Assembly (NCBI RefSeq): GCF_032190615.1
Contig: NZ_JAVLAT010000001.1
Span: forward strand, 1,682,501-1,746,500
Direction: 5' to 3'
Length of the DNA: 64,000 nt
Origin: Brucella pseudogrignonensis
GTDB lineage: Bacteria > Pseudomonadota > Alphaproteobacteria > Rhizobiales > Rhizobiaceae
The position numbers and the translations under genes are program-made. This document shows positions 27,739-36,519 of this stretch, piece by piece. Position 1 is the first letter of the stretch. Each line of letters opens with the position of its first letter. Under the pieces are notes generated by a model that had not been told where the DNA came from, ran no database searches, and saw nothing but the letters and a program-made list of their open reading frames with translations.

Positions 27739-28761
27739 TTGTCTGACAAGATCAGCACAGAGCATAACGAAGCTGAAGTTGTTCATATTGATCTGAACAA
27801 CTTCGAGTTCGCAGGTGATGACGCCGTTGTGCCTTTCCAGGTGGAAGGGCTCGACGTGCGTGGTCGCGCTGTGCAACTGGGCGCCAGCATTGACGCAATT
27901 TTGAAGCGCCACGACTACCCGGAACATGTTGCCCGCCTTCTGGCGGAAGCGACGGTTCTGACCACGCTTCTTGGCACATCATTGAAGTTTGAAGGCAAGT
28001 TTATCTTCCAGACCCAGTCTGACGGTCCGGTCGATATGCTGGTCGTGGATTTCCGCACGCCGAAGTCTGTGCGTGCTTATGCGCGTTTTGATGCAGAGCG
28101 CGTTGCGAAAGCCGTAAGCGCTGGCAAAACACGCCCCGAAGAACTGCTCGGTCGCGGAACGCTCGCGTTGACGGTCGATCAGGGTGCGCATACGCAGCGC
28201 TATCAGGGCATTGTTGCGCTTGACGGATCGACGCTGGAAGAAATTGCACGCACCTATTTCCGTCAGTCGGAGCAGATTGCAACCGATATGAAGCTAAGCG
28301 TTGCAAAGCTTGTCGAACGCGACAGTGAAGGCAAGCTGATTGAGCGCTGGCGTGCTGGTGGCCTGATGATTCAGTTCCTGCCGGAATCGGAAATACGTGC
28401 GCGCATGCCTGATCTTCCGGGTGGCGACGGCGATGAAAACACCGCCGTTCTTGGCCCTGACGATGATGGCTGGGATGAAGCGCGTTCGCTGGTTGGAACG
28501 ATTGAGAGCTCAGAACTCACCGACCCACAGGTTGGCTCAGAACGACTGCTTTATCGTCTGTTCCATGAGCGTGGCGTGCGCGTGTATGAATCGATCCGCG
28601 TTGAGGATAATTGCTCATGCTCGCGCGAGAAGATCGAAGGTGTGTTCAATAATTTTTCGGCTGAAGAGATTGAGGACAGCGTCAAGGACGGCAAGATTTC
28701 GGTCACATGCGAATTCTGCTCAACGACCTACGAGTTCGATCCGGCGCAGTTTGCGAAGTAA
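27739..28761 (+). CDS. hslO: Redox-regulated chaperone Hsp33
   Basis: Holdase chaperone switched on by oxidation through a zinc-bound cysteine centre; cytoplasmic, 340 residues. Seen: DGPVDMLVVDFRTPKSVRAY and the core GTLALTVDQGAHTQRYQGIV, and the C-terminal zinc motif CSCSREK ... VTCEFC (CxC-Xn-CxxC). The start is TTG 27739, with GGGAG 6 nt upstream; no ATG exists nearby in frame. Third gene of the arg operon, a linkage common in Rhizobiales, and ended by a terminator. Confidence 0.93.
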   Translation: MSDKISTEHNEAEVVHIDLNNFEFAGDDAVVPFQVEGLDVRGRAVQLGASIDAILKRHDYPEHVARLLAEATVLTTLLGTSLKFEGKFIFQTQSDGPVDMLVVDFRTPKSVRAYARFDAERVAKAVSAGKTRPEELLGRGTLALTVDQGAHTQRYQGIVALDGSTLEEIARTYFRQSEQIATDMKLSVAKLVERDSEGKLIERWRAGGLMIQFLPESEIRARMPDLPGGDGDENTAVLGPDDDGWDEARSLVGTIESSELTDPQVGSERLLYRLFHERGVRVYESIRVEDNCSCSREKIEGVFNNFSAEEIEDSVKDGKISVTCEFCSTTYEFDPAQFAK

Positions 28762-28771
28762 CAACTATTAT

Positions 28772-28799
28772 AAGGCGGCTCTTACCAGCCGCCTTTTTT
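28772..28799. terminator. Terminator between hslO and apaG
   Basis: GGCGGCT / AGCCGCC stem with CTTACC loop and TTTTTT on the plus strand; placed between converging genes. Confidence 0.88.
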
Positions 28800-29190
28800 A
28801 ATTCAGTGTCCGTCTTGTTTCTGGAATATCCAGCGAGAAGGCCGGAATGTCGACGTCAAATGAATTTCCATCAGGTGATTGCATCTGATAGCGCCCGACC
28901 ATGACGCCTGATGTTGTGCTCAGCGGGCATCCAGATGAATATTGATAAGAGTCGCCGGGATTGAGTGTTGGCTGTTCGCCAATCACGCCAGCGCCGCGCA
29001 CTTCCTCAATCCGGCCATTACCATCGGTAATCTGCCAATAGCGCGAACGAAGCTGAACACTCTGCGATGAATTGTTGGCAATGGTGATCCGATAGCCCCA
29101 GACATAGCGGTTTTCGTCCGGCTCGGACTGGTCTTCGAGATAAAACGGCTCAGCCGTTACCTCAATATCCCGTGTTACCGCTCTGTACAT
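28798..29190 (-). CDS. apaG: ApaG family protein
   Basis: 130-residue ApaG protein (DUF525), an FnIII-like beta-sandwich. Seen: [60 protein letters not shown] with [19 protein letters not shown] and the end [13 protein letters not shown] 29190 is preferred over an in-frame GTG at 29196 because AAGG lies at proper distance. ApaG has been linked with cobalt/magnesium tolerance in enterobacteria, but its biochemical role is unsettled. Downstream of metZ by about 120 nt on the same strand. Confidence 0.93.
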   Translation of the reverse strand: MYRAVTRDIEVTAEPFYLEDQSEPDENRYVWGYRITIANNSSQSVQLRSRYWQITDGNGRIEEVRGAGVIGEQPTLNPGDSYQYSSGCPLSTTSGVMVGRYQMQSPDGNSFDVDIPAFSLDIPETRRTLN

Positions 29191-29272
29191 GCGCACCCGC
29201 CTTAAAATTATACTGTGTCATTGTCTTCTATCGCCAAACTTGCGGGTAAGGTCAACGATTTGTGGCTGCAAC

Positions 29273-29290
29273 TGCCGGAATGTTCCGGCA
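29273..29290. repeat. Hairpin between metZ and apaG
   Basis: TGCCGGAA / TTCCGGCA perfect inverted repeat, 24 nt after the metZ stop. No T run on the minus strand, so a terminator role is uncertain. Confidence 0.4.
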
Positions 29291-29313
29291 ATTGCTCTAT
29301 TTGGCACTATCAA

Positions 29314-30507
29314 TCAGCGCGCAGCGGCAAGCGCTTCCAGCACGTCTTCAACAAGATCATTCTGATCTTCAAGACCAACAGAAATACGCAGCATACCGTC
29401 AGAAATACCGAGTTCTGCGCGTGCTTCGTCCGAGAGGCTCTGATGCGTGGTTGTAGCCGGATGAGTGATGATGCTCTTCGCGTCGCCCAGATTGTTGGAA
29501 ATGCTGAAGACCTGCAACGCATTCTCAAACTTGAATGCCGCTTCCTTGCCGCCTTCGAGTTCGAGCGCGATCAGTGTCGAGCCGCCGGTCATCTGTTTTG
29601 CAATAATGTCTGCCTGCGGGTGGTCGGCACGGCCCGGATAGATGACTTGCTTAACGCCTGCCTGACCGGCCAGCGCATCGGCAACGGCTGCCGCCGATTG
29701 CGTCTGCTGACGCACGCGAACGCCAAGCGTTTCCAGACCCTTCAGCATGATCCATGCATTGAATGGGCTCATGCCTGGCCCGGTGTGACGGAAGTAAGGC
29801 TGTAGCACTTCTTCGGTCCATTCCTGATCGGAAAGAATGATGCCGCCGAGGCAACGGCCCTGACCGTCAATATGTTTGGTGGTCGAATAGACGACGATAT
29901 GCGCGCCGAGTTCCAGAGGCTTCTGGTAAAGCGGCGTTGCAAAAACATTGTCAACGATCAGCTTTGCGCCGATTTCATTGGCAATCTCTGCAACGGCTGC
30001 AATGTCGATCACCTCAAGCGTCGGGTTCGATGGGCTTTCGAGCAGCATCACTTTGGTGTTCGGACGAACAGCTGCCTTCCAGTTTTCAATCTTCGAGCCG
30101 TCGATGATGGAGAACTCAACGCCATAGCGCGGCAGCAGCGTTTCAATAATGTAGCGCGATGAGCCGAAGACGGCACGCGCACAAATGACATGCTCACCTG
30201 CGTGGACCTGACAGAGAATGGATGCGGCGACAGCCGACATGCCGGAGGTGAAGGCGCGTGCATCTTCTGCACCTTCGAGCGCGCACATGCGCTTTTCAAA
30301 CATGTCGGTGGTTGGATTGGCATAACGCGAATAGATGAACCCCGGGTCTTCACCTTTGAAGCGCGCTTCTGCGGCTTCTGCTGTCGGGTAAAGAAAGCCC
30401 TGCGTCAGATAGAGAGCTTCGGACAACTCTGCAAAGCCGGAACGCAGCGATCCTGCATGAACGAGCTGCGTTGCCGGGCGTAACTTACGGGTAGTCTTAT
30501 TCGTCAT
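29314..30507 (-). CDS. metZ: O-succinylhomoserine sulfhydrylase
   Basis: PLP enzyme forming homocysteine from O-succinylhomoserine and sulfide (Cys/Met metabolism family), 397 residues. Seen: ATQLVHAGSLRSGFAELSEA, YSRYANPTTDMFEKRMCALE, FTSGMSAVAA, VMLLESPSNPTLEVIDI, IVDNVFATPLYQKPLELGA and the PLP lysine in VVYSTTKHIDGQGRCLGG. The last motif with HIDGQGR is typical of MetZ rather than MetB. Expression is evidently controlled by the SAM-II riboswitch and terminator in its leader. Monocistronic apart from apaG further downstream. Confidence 0.94.
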   Translation of the reverse strand: MTNKTTRKLRPATQLVHAGSLRSGFAELSEALYLTQGFLYPTAEAAEARFKGEDPGFIYSRYANPTTDMFEKRMCALEGAEDARAFTSGMSAVAASILCQVHAGEHVICARAVFGSSRYIIETLLPRYGVEFSIIDGSKIENWKAAVRPNTKVMLLESPSNPTLEVIDIAAVAEIANEIGAKLIVDNVFATPLYQKPLELGAHIVVYSTTKHIDGQGRCLGGIILSDQEWTEEVLQPYFRHTGPGMSPFNAWIMLKGLETLGVRVRQQTQSAAAVADALAGQAGVKQVIYPGRADHPQADIIAKQMTGGSTLIALELEGGKEAAFKFENALQVFSISNNLGDAKSIITHPATTTHQSLSDEARAELGISDGMLRISVGLEDQNDLVEDVLEALAAAR

Positions 30508-30563
30508 TTTTCCAACCTGTCGAAAGCTGGTCGGCCGGGACCTGGAAAAGCCTCGGCGGCCAA

Positions 30564-30600
30564 TAAAAAACCGGCCTCGCGAACACGCAAAAGGCCGGTA
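30564..30600 (-). terminator. Regulatory intrinsic terminator in the metZ leader
   Basis: On the minus strand TACCGGCC (30593-30600) pairs with GGCCGGTT (30569-30576), loop able to form an inner GCG-TGTT-CGC hairpin, followed by a T run (30565-30570). It lies between the SAM-II aptamer and metZ, and its 5' arm can alternatively pair with AAGGCC at the aptamer's 3' end. Confidence 0.85.
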
Positions 30601-30609
30601 ACGAACCGC

Positions 30610-30672
30610 GGCCTTATTTTAGCGAATTCTTTAACGTGGCTGCAAGCCGGCCGGCCAAATCACCACGGAACG
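30610..30672 (-). ncRNA. SAM-II riboswitch upstream of metZ
   Basis: Minus strand reads CGTGG-TGATTTGGCC ... GGCTTGCAGCCACG then TTAAAGAATTCGCTAAAAT and AAGGCC. P1 is CGTGG / CCACG; the loop has the conserved GATTT and GCTTGCA, and the tail has GCTAAAA, as in the metX SAM-II aptamer. Loop GGCC can pair with tail AAGGCC to form the pseudoknot helix. SAM-II RNAs are an alphaproteobacterial class that represses methionine genes when S-adenosylmethionine is abundant. The aptamer is about 105 nt before the metZ ATG and followed by a terminator, pointing to transcriptional control. Confidence 0.93.
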
Positions 30673-30869
30673 TTTTTTCCTTATGCCTGTTGCGCGAGGC
30701 CGTCAATGCTTGAATGGTCAGTTTTTAGGAAAAGCGCTGCCTGAGAACAGCGCATGCACTGTGATTCCTGCGGAAAACCCGCAAACCATAGGCCTTGAGG
30801 GTTGGCAGGAGCGCTTTGAACGGTCAATGGTCATAGACCGATTTTAAGTAATTCACGGAGTTCAGTGGT

Positions 30870-31961
30870 ATGACACAGAGGGAAGCAGGAATTCTGGCAG
30901 ATGCGGATATTGCCGCGCTGTTTGAAAGCGGTTTGCTCAAATCTGCGCGTCCATTGGATGCCGATCAGATTCAGCCTGCCAGCCTCGATTTGCGACTGGG
31001 TGCGAAAGCCTATCGTGTACGCGCATCCTTCATGCCCGGTCCGGGAACGCCGGTCATCGACAAACTGGAGCGCCTCAAGCTTCACGAGATCGATCTGACC
31101 GCTGGAGCGGTTCTTGAAACCGGCTGCGTCTATATCGTGCCTTTGCTTGAAAGCCTGTCGCTTTCGCCGGAACTGTCGGCTTCTGCCAATCCGAAAAGCT
31201 CGACGGGCCGCCTTGATATTTTCACCCGCGTTATCGCCGATGGTGCCCAGGAGTTCGACAAGGTGCCCGCTGGCTATCATGGCCCGCTTTATCTTGAAGT
31301 GAGCCCGCGCACTTTCCCGATTGTTGCGCGCACCGGTTCGCGCCTGTCGCAAATCCGTTTTCGTCAGGGCCGCGCACAGCTCACCGAAGCGGAACTTGCA
31401 ACACTGCATCAGAACGAAACGCTGGTGGCGGCGGAACAGCCCAATATCTCGGGCGGCGGCATCGCACTTTCCGTCGATCTCTCGGGTGATAAAGACAAGC
31501 TGATCGGTTATCGTGGAAAGCATCATACGGCGGTTGTCGATGTCGACCAGCGTGCTGCGCATGATGTTCTCGACTTCTGGGAGCCGATCTATGATCGTGG
31601 GTCACGGGAACTGGTGCTCGATCCGGATGAATTCTATATCCTTGTTTCGCGCGAAGCGGTGCATGTGCCGCCGCTTTTCGCAGCAGAAATGACGCCTTTC
31701 GACCCGCTGGTCGGTGAATTCCGTGTGCATTATGCAGGCTTCTTTGATCCGGGCTTCGGTCACACCGCTGCGGGTGGAACAGGAAGCCGAGCGGTTCTGG
31801 AAGTACGCAGTCATGAAGTCCCGTTCATTCTCGAACATGGCCAGATTGTCGGCCGTCTTGTTTATGAGCACATGTTGAAACGCCCGAAAGCGCTTTATGG
31901 TATCGATCTTGGATCGAACTATCAGGCGCAGCAACTCAAGCTCTCCAAGCATTTCCGGTGA
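30870..31961 (+). CDS. dcd: 2'-deoxycytidine 5'-triphosphate deaminase, long (tandem) form
   Basis: 363-residue dUTPase/dCTP-deaminase-fold protein that makes dUTP from dCTP as a dTTP precursor. It is about twice the size of E. coli Dcd and appears to have two related halves: residues about 1-185 with IQPASLDLRLGAKAYRVRAS and SANPKSSTGRLDIFTRVI, and about 190-363 with RELVLDPDEFYILVSREAVH and EVRSHEVPFILEHGQIVG. The long form is known in alphaproteobacteria. GGAG lies 9 nt before ATG. The gene is divergent from metZ and ends about 55 nt before the next gene. Confidence 0.88.
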   Translation: MTQREAGILADADIAALFESGLLKSARPLDADQIQPASLDLRLGAKAYRVRASFMPGPGTPVIDKLERLKLHEIDLTAGAVLETGCVYIVPLLESLSLSPELSASANPKSSTGRLDIFTRVIADGAQEFDKVPAGYHGPLYLEVSPRTFPIVARTGSRLSQIRFRQGRAQLTEAELATLHQNETLVAAEQPNISGGGIALSVDLSGDKDKLIGYRGKHHTAVVDVDQRAAHDVLDFWEPIYDRGSRELVLDPDEFYILVSREAVHVPPLFAAEMTPFDPLVGEFRVHYAGFFDPGFGHTAAGGTGSRAVLEVRSHEVPFILEHGQIVGRLVYEHMLKRPKALYGIDLGSNYQAQQLKLSKHFR

Positions 31962-32017
31962 TTGCGTTCTTCCTGATCCCGTTCGTATAAAAGGGGATAT
32001 GGTGGAGGAGTGCAGAG

Positions 32018-33016
32018 GTGCAAAAAAGGAAGGATGAGGCTCGGGAAACAAGCACGGATGCGCCAGCGCGCCGCCTGTCCGTTGGTATTGTCGCGCTGCC
32101 GGGCTTTACGCTCACGGCGCTGAGTCTGTTTCTTGATCCGTTTCGTCTGGCGGCAGATGATCGCGACAAAAGTCGACAGATCCGTTGTGCATGGAAAATC
32201 TGCACATTGTCGGGCGACCCCGTCACCTCCAGTTCCGGCATGGTCATTGAACCGACCGCCCCCATTGGTGAACTGGACGAATGCGATTATGTGGCCGTTG
32301 TTGGTGGTCTTCTCGCGCAATATCGTCCGCGTCAGCAGGCGCTGGTCGATCTGATAAAGCGTGCCGACAAACGCGGCAAGACGGTTGTCGGCCTCTGCAC
32401 GGCGGCGTTTCTGCTGGCCGAAGGTGGCTTGCTTGAGGATCGCAATTGCTGTGTCAGCTGGTTTCATCGGGATGATTTTCTCGATCTTTTCGATGGCTAT
32501 TCAGCCGATACGACCAGTCTGTTTCACCGCAGTGGACGGCATTATACCTGCGCGGGCGGTCTTGGCGCTGCATCGCTTTCGCTGTCGATCATCCAGAATG
32601 AAATCTCCGAGGAACTGGCCCGCAAAAGCGCGTCCATTCTGATGATCCCGTATGAGCTCGTGCGCTCCGAGCAGCCTGCCTTGAGCTTCAACGGTGTCCG
32701 CTCGCCGATGATCCGCAAGGCGATCCGCATTTTTGAGGAAACACTGGAAGAGCCAGTGCCGATGATCGATGTTGCGCGCAAACTGGGCATCTCGGTGCGC
32801 CAGATGGAGCGCGGTTTTCGCATGGCGGTGGGGCGCACGGCGTTTGAAGTGCGCGAAGAATTACGGGTCAAGAAAGCGCGGGAACTGCTGTCTGAAACCG
32901 GGTTGTCATTGCTGGAAGTGGCCGTTGCCAGTGGCTTCACGGATACGCGCAGCATGAACCGCTCGTTTGTACGCCAGAAGCAGAAGCCGCCGCGTGATTA
33001 TCGCAAAGAACGCTGA
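32018..33016 (+). CDS. GlxA-family AraC-type transcriptional regulator
   Basis: 332-residue regulator with an N-terminal DJ-1/PfpI-like domain (about 18-190, VGIVALPGFTLTALSLFLDP, nucleophile-elbow-like VVGLCTAAFLLAEGG) and a C-terminal AraC double helix-turn-helix (about 225-330, DVARKLGISVRQMERGFRMA and LEVAVASGFTDTRSMNRSF). Members such as GbdR and CdhR control catabolism of quaternary amines. Start is GTG 32018 with GGAGG 9 nt upstream. No catabolic operon lies next to it, so the effector and targets cannot be given. Confidence 0.88.
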   Translation: MQKRKDEARETSTDAPARRLSVGIVALPGFTLTALSLFLDPFRLAADDRDKSRQIRCAWKICTLSGDPVTSSSGMVIEPTAPIGELDECDYVAVVGGLLAQYRPRQQALVDLIKRADKRGKTVVGLCTAAFLLAEGGLLEDRNCCVSWFHRDDFLDLFDGYSADTTSLFHRSGRHYTCAGGLGAASLSLSIIQNEISEELARKSASILMIPYELVRSEQPALSFNGVRSPMIRKAIRIFEETLEEPVPMIDVARKLGISVRQMERGFRMAVGRTAFEVREELRVKKARELLSETGLSLLEVAVASGFTDTRSMNRSFVRQKQKPPRDYRKER

Positions 33017-33107
33017 GAAATCGAGATTACTTGCGAATCCTGCACTGACCACCTATTTTCCGCGACGAAACTGCCGCTCTGGCAGATACTGAATGCAGGA
33101 GATTTGC

Positions 33108-33374
33108 ATGTCTGATGGTGTGAACCGATTTCTTGGCGATACGCCTGCGCGCGTATTGATCAAGCTTGTGCTGATCTCGCTGGTGGTTGGCGTGGTGATG
33201 AGCGCGTTCCACTGGACGCCTTATGATATTTTTTATGGCATCCGCGATTTCATTCTGCGTCTTTGGAATATGGGCTTCTCTGCCATTGCCGGTTTTGCCG
33301 ATTATCTTGTTCTTGGTGCAGCCGTGGTTATTCCGGTCTTTATTTTGCTCCGAATCCTCAGCTATCGTAAATAA
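33108..33374 (+). CDS. Small two-helix membrane protein (DUF6460-like)
   Basis: 88 residues. Seen: short N-terminus MSDGVNRFLGDTPARVL, one hydrophobic helix LIKLVLISLVVGVVMSAF, an amphipathic middle (WTPYDIFYGIRDFILRLW) and a second helix YLVLGAAVVIPVFILLRIL. The overall pattern is that of a Rhizobiales family of unknown function that I recall as DUF6460; that name is from memory. AGGAG lies 6 nt before ATG 33108. It precedes the CAP-domain gene by 23 nt, so they are probably co-transcribed. Confidence 0.8.
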   Translation: MSDGVNRFLGDTPARVLIKLVLISLVVGVVMSAFHWTPYDIFYGIRDFILRLWNMGFSAIAGFADYLVLGAAVVIPVFILLRILSYRK

Positions 33375-33397
33375 GCAACAGCTTAGGACAACGATCA

Positions 33398-33883
33398 ATG
33401 CAGCAGAACAATGCTTTCACTCTGTCACGGCGCGGCTTTCTGATCCTCGCTGGCGGGGCTCTCGCCTTTGCAGCACTGCCGAAAAGCTTTGCTGAAGCTG
33501 CGGCAGGAGATGTTGATCCAACGGCATTGTTCAATCAAATCCGCAAGGCCAATGGTCTCCCCTTGATGGCCACCGACAGCAAGCTTGAAAAGGCAGCCCT
33601 TTATCAGGCGCGTCGCATGGCAAGCTATGGCAAGATCGGGCATTCGGTCGGCTGGGGCAATGGTTTTGTCTCCCGGCTCAAGCAGGCGGGCATTCGTGGG
33701 CCCGCAGCAGAAAATGTTGCCTCCGGCCAGCCCAATACGCAAGCCGTTTTTGATGCGTGGATGAAATCGCCGGGGCACCGCAAAAATATGCTTGATCCGA
33801 CCTTCAGACATTACGGGCTGGCATGGGCCACACCGGAAAACAATCCGCGCCGCCTCTATTGGGCGATGATGCTCGGTCTATAG
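33398..33883 (+). CDS. Tat-exported CAP-domain protein
   Basis: 161 residues. Seen: a twin-arginine signal (LSRRGFLILAGGALAFAALP, residues about 9-28) and then an SCP/CAP domain: ALFNQIRKANGLPLM, KAALYQARRMASYGKIGHSV with histidine, AAENVASGQPNTQAVFDAW and WMKSPGHRKNMLDPTF with the second histidine of the CAP cavity, ending YWAMMLGL. Bacterial CAP proteins are secreted to the periplasm or outside; functions are mostly unknown. Tat export suggests folding or metal binding before transport. Follows the small membrane protein gene closely. Confidence 0.87.
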   Translation: MQQNNAFTLSRRGFLILAGGALAFAALPKSFAEAAAGDVDPTALFNQIRKANGLPLMATDSKLEKAALYQARRMASYGKIGHSVGWGNGFVSRLKQAGIRGPAAENVASGQPNTQAVFDAWMKSPGHRKNMLDPTFRHYGLAWATPENNPRRLYWAMMLGL

Positions 33884-33904
33884 ATATCTTAAACGCGCAT
33901 CACT

Positions 33905-33924
33905 CCTGACATCATGCTGTCAGG
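33905..33924. repeat. Hairpin after the CAP-domain gene
   Basis: Perfect stem CCTGACA / TGTCAGG with 6-nt loop, 22 nt after the stop; no T run, so a terminator role is doubtful. Confidence 0.4.
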
Positions 33925-34023
33925 GCTGCGACAATGCGGTGGCCGAATTTTCTGTCGTTTTGAATGATTCCAGAATAGAGCTTTCCCTTATCTTGTTTGA
34001 ATTTTGGGAAAGCCGGGGATCAT

Positions 34024-35373
34024 ATGCTGCACGACCAGAGCATTGTTTCCAGACCATTTGAAGTGACCAATCGCATGGTGATGATGATCGCCGTGCCGAT
34101 GACACTTGCCGCCATCACCACCCCGTTGCTGGGGCTTGTGGACATGGGTGTGGTTGGCCAGATGGGGCAGGCGGAGCTGATTGGCGGCCTCGCCATTGGT
34201 GCGCTGGTGTTTGATTTTCTGCTGACCATGTTCAGTTTCTTGCGCTCTGGCACAACCGGGCTTGTCGCACAAGCAATGGGTGCGGAAGACAAGGCCGAAG
34301 AACAGGCCATTTTCTGGCGGGCTATCCTGATAGCAATTGCTGCTGGCTTGCTGATGATTTTAAGCCTGCCGCTGACGCTGAAAGTTGCATCGGACTTCAT
34401 TCATCCGACCCCTGCCACGCAGGAAGCGATGATCATCTATGTGTCGATCCGTATGCTTTCAGCGCCGGTGGCGCTGATTAATTATTCGGTGCTTGGCCTG
34501 TTGCTTGGGCGCGGGCAGGGTATTCTGGGCTTGAGCCTTCAGGTGCTGATTAACGGTATCAATATTGTACTCTGCATTGTGCTGGGGCTGGAACTTGGCT
34601 GGGGTGTGGCCGGTGTTGCCTGGGCAACGGTGACGGGTGAAACGGTAGCGGCGATTGTCGGCCTCTTTCTCGTCATGCGGCATTTCCACAAGCAGACCGG
34701 GCGTCATCCTGACATCAAGCAGATTCTGGATAAGACAGGCATCGTCAGGATGGTGGCGCTCAACCGCGATATTATGATCCGCTCGATCCTGCTGCTCACA
34801 GCCTTTGCTTATTTCACCCGCGCAGGTTCCGAGCTTGGGCCGGTCACGCTTGCGGCAAACGCGGTTTTGATGAATTTCTTCCTCATCTGCGGCTTTTTCC
34901 TTGATGGAATGGCGGCCGCGGTCGAACAGATTATCGGTCGTTCGGTGGGTGCGCGCTATAGTCCAGCTTTCGTGCGCGGCGCAAAGCTCACCTTCGTCTG
35001 GGGGTTGGTCATGTCCGCCGCTATTGCGCTGATTTTGCTGATCTTTGGCGATGCAATCATCAGCCTTCTGTCCAAAGCTGAGGACGTGCGCGACGAGGCG
35101 ATCAGATATCTGCCATGGGCGGCATTGACGGGGCTTACCGGCTTGCTCGCATTCCATATGGATGGGGTCTATATCGGCGCAACATGGTCGCGCGACATGC
35201 GCAATATGATGTTTTTCTCGCTGATATTCTTTTTAGCGGTTCTTTATGCAGCAAAGCCCGCGATGGGAAACCACGGGCTTTGGCTGGCAATCAATCTGTT
35301 CTTGTCCATCCGTGGCATCACGCTTCTGGCGTTACTGCCACGCAGATACAGGACTGAATTCTTCAAAGCATGA
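34024..35373 (+). CDS. MATE-family (DinF-type) efflux transporter
   Basis: 449-residue inner-membrane antiporter with twelve hydrophobic segments in two halves. Seen: AVPMTLAAITTPLLGLVDMG at the start of half 1, SFLRSGTTGLVAQAMGAED typical of DinF-type members, ARAGSELGPVTLAANAVL-like FTRAGSELGPVTLAANAVL in half 2. ATG 34024 with GGGG 5 nt upstream is preferred; TTG 33997 is in frame. Members export drugs or metabolites using Na+ or H+; substrate unknown. The TGA stop is part of a palindromic repeat (AGCATGATCCCG), so the C-terminus ends where the repeat begins. Confidence 0.87.
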   Translation: MLHDQSIVSRPFEVTNRMVMMIAVPMTLAAITTPLLGLVDMGVVGQMGQAELIGGLAIGALVFDFLLTMFSFLRSGTTGLVAQAMGAEDKAEEQAIFWRAILIAIAAGLLMILSLPLTLKVASDFIHPTPATQEAMIIYVSIRMLSAPVALINYSVLGLLLGRGQGILGLSLQVLINGINIVLCIVLGLELGWGVAGVAWATVTGETVAAIVGLFLVMRHFHKQTGRHPDIKQILDKTGIVRMVALNRDIMIRSILLLTAFAYFTRAGSELGPVTLAANAVLMNFFLICGFFLDGMAAAVEQIIGRSVGARYSPAFVRGAKLTFVWGLVMSAAIALILLIFGDAIISLLSKAEDVRDEAIRYLPWAALTGLTGLLAFHMDGVYIGATWSRDMRNMMFFSLIFFLAVLYAAKPAMGNHGLWLAINLFLSIRGITLLALLPRRYRTEFFKA

Positions 35374-35414
35374 TCCCGAAAAGTGGAAACCGGTTTTCGG
35401 AATAAGATCATGCT
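35367..35414. repeat. Dispersed palindromic repeat between MATE gene and pyrD
   Basis: Arms AGCATGATC (35367-35375) and GATCATGCT (35406-35414) around CCGAAAAGTGGAAACCGG and TTTTCGGAATAA. It lies between converging genes, overlaps the stop of the rightward one and ends 11 nt before the stop of pyrD. Confidence 0.88.
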
Positions 35415-35424
35415 CAAGAGAAGT

Positions 35425-36519
35425 TTAATCGGGCAGACGACGCGCGGCCCACGCTTGTGTGTCGCGGTCGCGCAGATCAGAAATGCTGACCACACCTTCG
35501 GCTTTCACAGCCTTCGATAGCCCGCGCACGATGTCTGATGCAAGACCGGGGCCGCGATAGATCATGCCGGTATAAAGCTGGACGAGATCGGCCCCCGCTT
35601 TGATCTTCGTGAGCGCGGTTTCCGCACTGTCGATGCCGCCGACACCGATCAGCGGCATGTCAACGCCGACACGTTTCCGCATACGCGCCAGAACAATCGT
35701 CGAACGTTCAAACAGCGGCACACCCGAAAGGCCACCGGCTTCTTCGCGGTTCTCGCTACTGTTCAGTCCATTGCGCGACAATGTGGTGTTGGAAACAATA
35801 ATGCCGTCAAGCTTCTGCGCAAGCGCCTCTGCTGCAATATCATCCAGCTCTTCGTCTGCAAGATCCGGTGCAATTTTCAGGAAAACCGGGCGTTTCAGCG
35901 TGCACATCTGGCCTTCTTCATCGCGTGCGGCCAGCACCCGGCAAAGCAGCTCGCGCAAAGCATCGCGCGATTGCAGATTGCGCAAGCCCGGCGTGTTGGG
36001 CGATGAAATATTGACGGTGAAATAACGCGCCAATTGATAGAATTTCCGAATACCCGCAACATAATCGCCGATCCGGTCTTCAGCATCCTTGTTGGCGCCG
36101 ATATTCACGCCGACAATACCACTTTTGCCAGCGCGCTGCGACAGACGCTTGAACGCCGCATCATGGCCTTCATTGTTGAAGCCAAGACGGTTGATCACGG
36201 CATGGTCATCCACCAGGCGGAAAATGCGCGGACGTGGATTGCCGCTCTGTGGACGGGGCGTAATGGTGCCGACTTCGGTGAAGCCAAAGCCGATTTTCAA
36301 AAGCGCATCCGGCACTTCGGCATTTTTGTCGAAGCCTGCGGCCATGCCGACCGGGTTTGGAAACAGCAATCCTGCAATTTTAACACCAAGAGCCGGATCG
36401 TGTGGACGGCTACAGGTGACAATACCGGTTTTCAGCCCTGCGATCGACAGACCATGCGCTTGCTCGGCGTCGAGCGTAAACAATGCACGTCGACCGATTG
36501 CTTCAAAAAATCCGCTCAT
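35425..36519 (-). CDS. pyrD: Dihydroorotate dehydrogenase (quinone), class 2
   Basis: Membrane-associated FMN enzyme oxidising dihydroorotate to orotate with quinone in pyrimidine synthesis, 364 residues. Seen: N-terminal amphipathic helix (about 1-40) of class 2, PVGMAAGFDKNAEV, GFTEVGTITPRPQSGNPRP, INRLGFNNEGHDA, YFTVNISSPNTPGLRNLQ with the catalytic serine region, FLKIAPDL, and GVGGIDSAETALTKIKAG with QLYTGMIYRGPGL. ATG overlaps the stop of the upstream DUF952 gene (TAATG), so translation is coupled. Confidence 0.95.
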   Translation of the reverse strand: MSGFFEAIGRRALFTLDAEQAHGLSIAGLKTGIVTCSRPHDPALGVKIAGLLFPNPVGMAAGFDKNAEVPDALLKIGFGFTEVGTITPRPQSGNPRPRIFRLVDDHAVINRLGFNNEGHDAAFKRLSQRAGKSGIVGVNIGANKDAEDRIGDYVAGIRKFYQLARYFTVNISSPNTPGLRNLQSRDALRELLCRVLAARDEEGQMCTLKRPVFLKIAPDLADEELDDIAAEALAQKLDGIIVSNTTLSRNGLNSSENREEAGGLSGVPLFERSTIVLARMRKRVGVDMPLIGVGGIDSAETALTKIKAGADLVQLYTGMIYRGPGLASDIVRGLSKAVKAEGVVSISDLRDRDTQAWAARRLPD

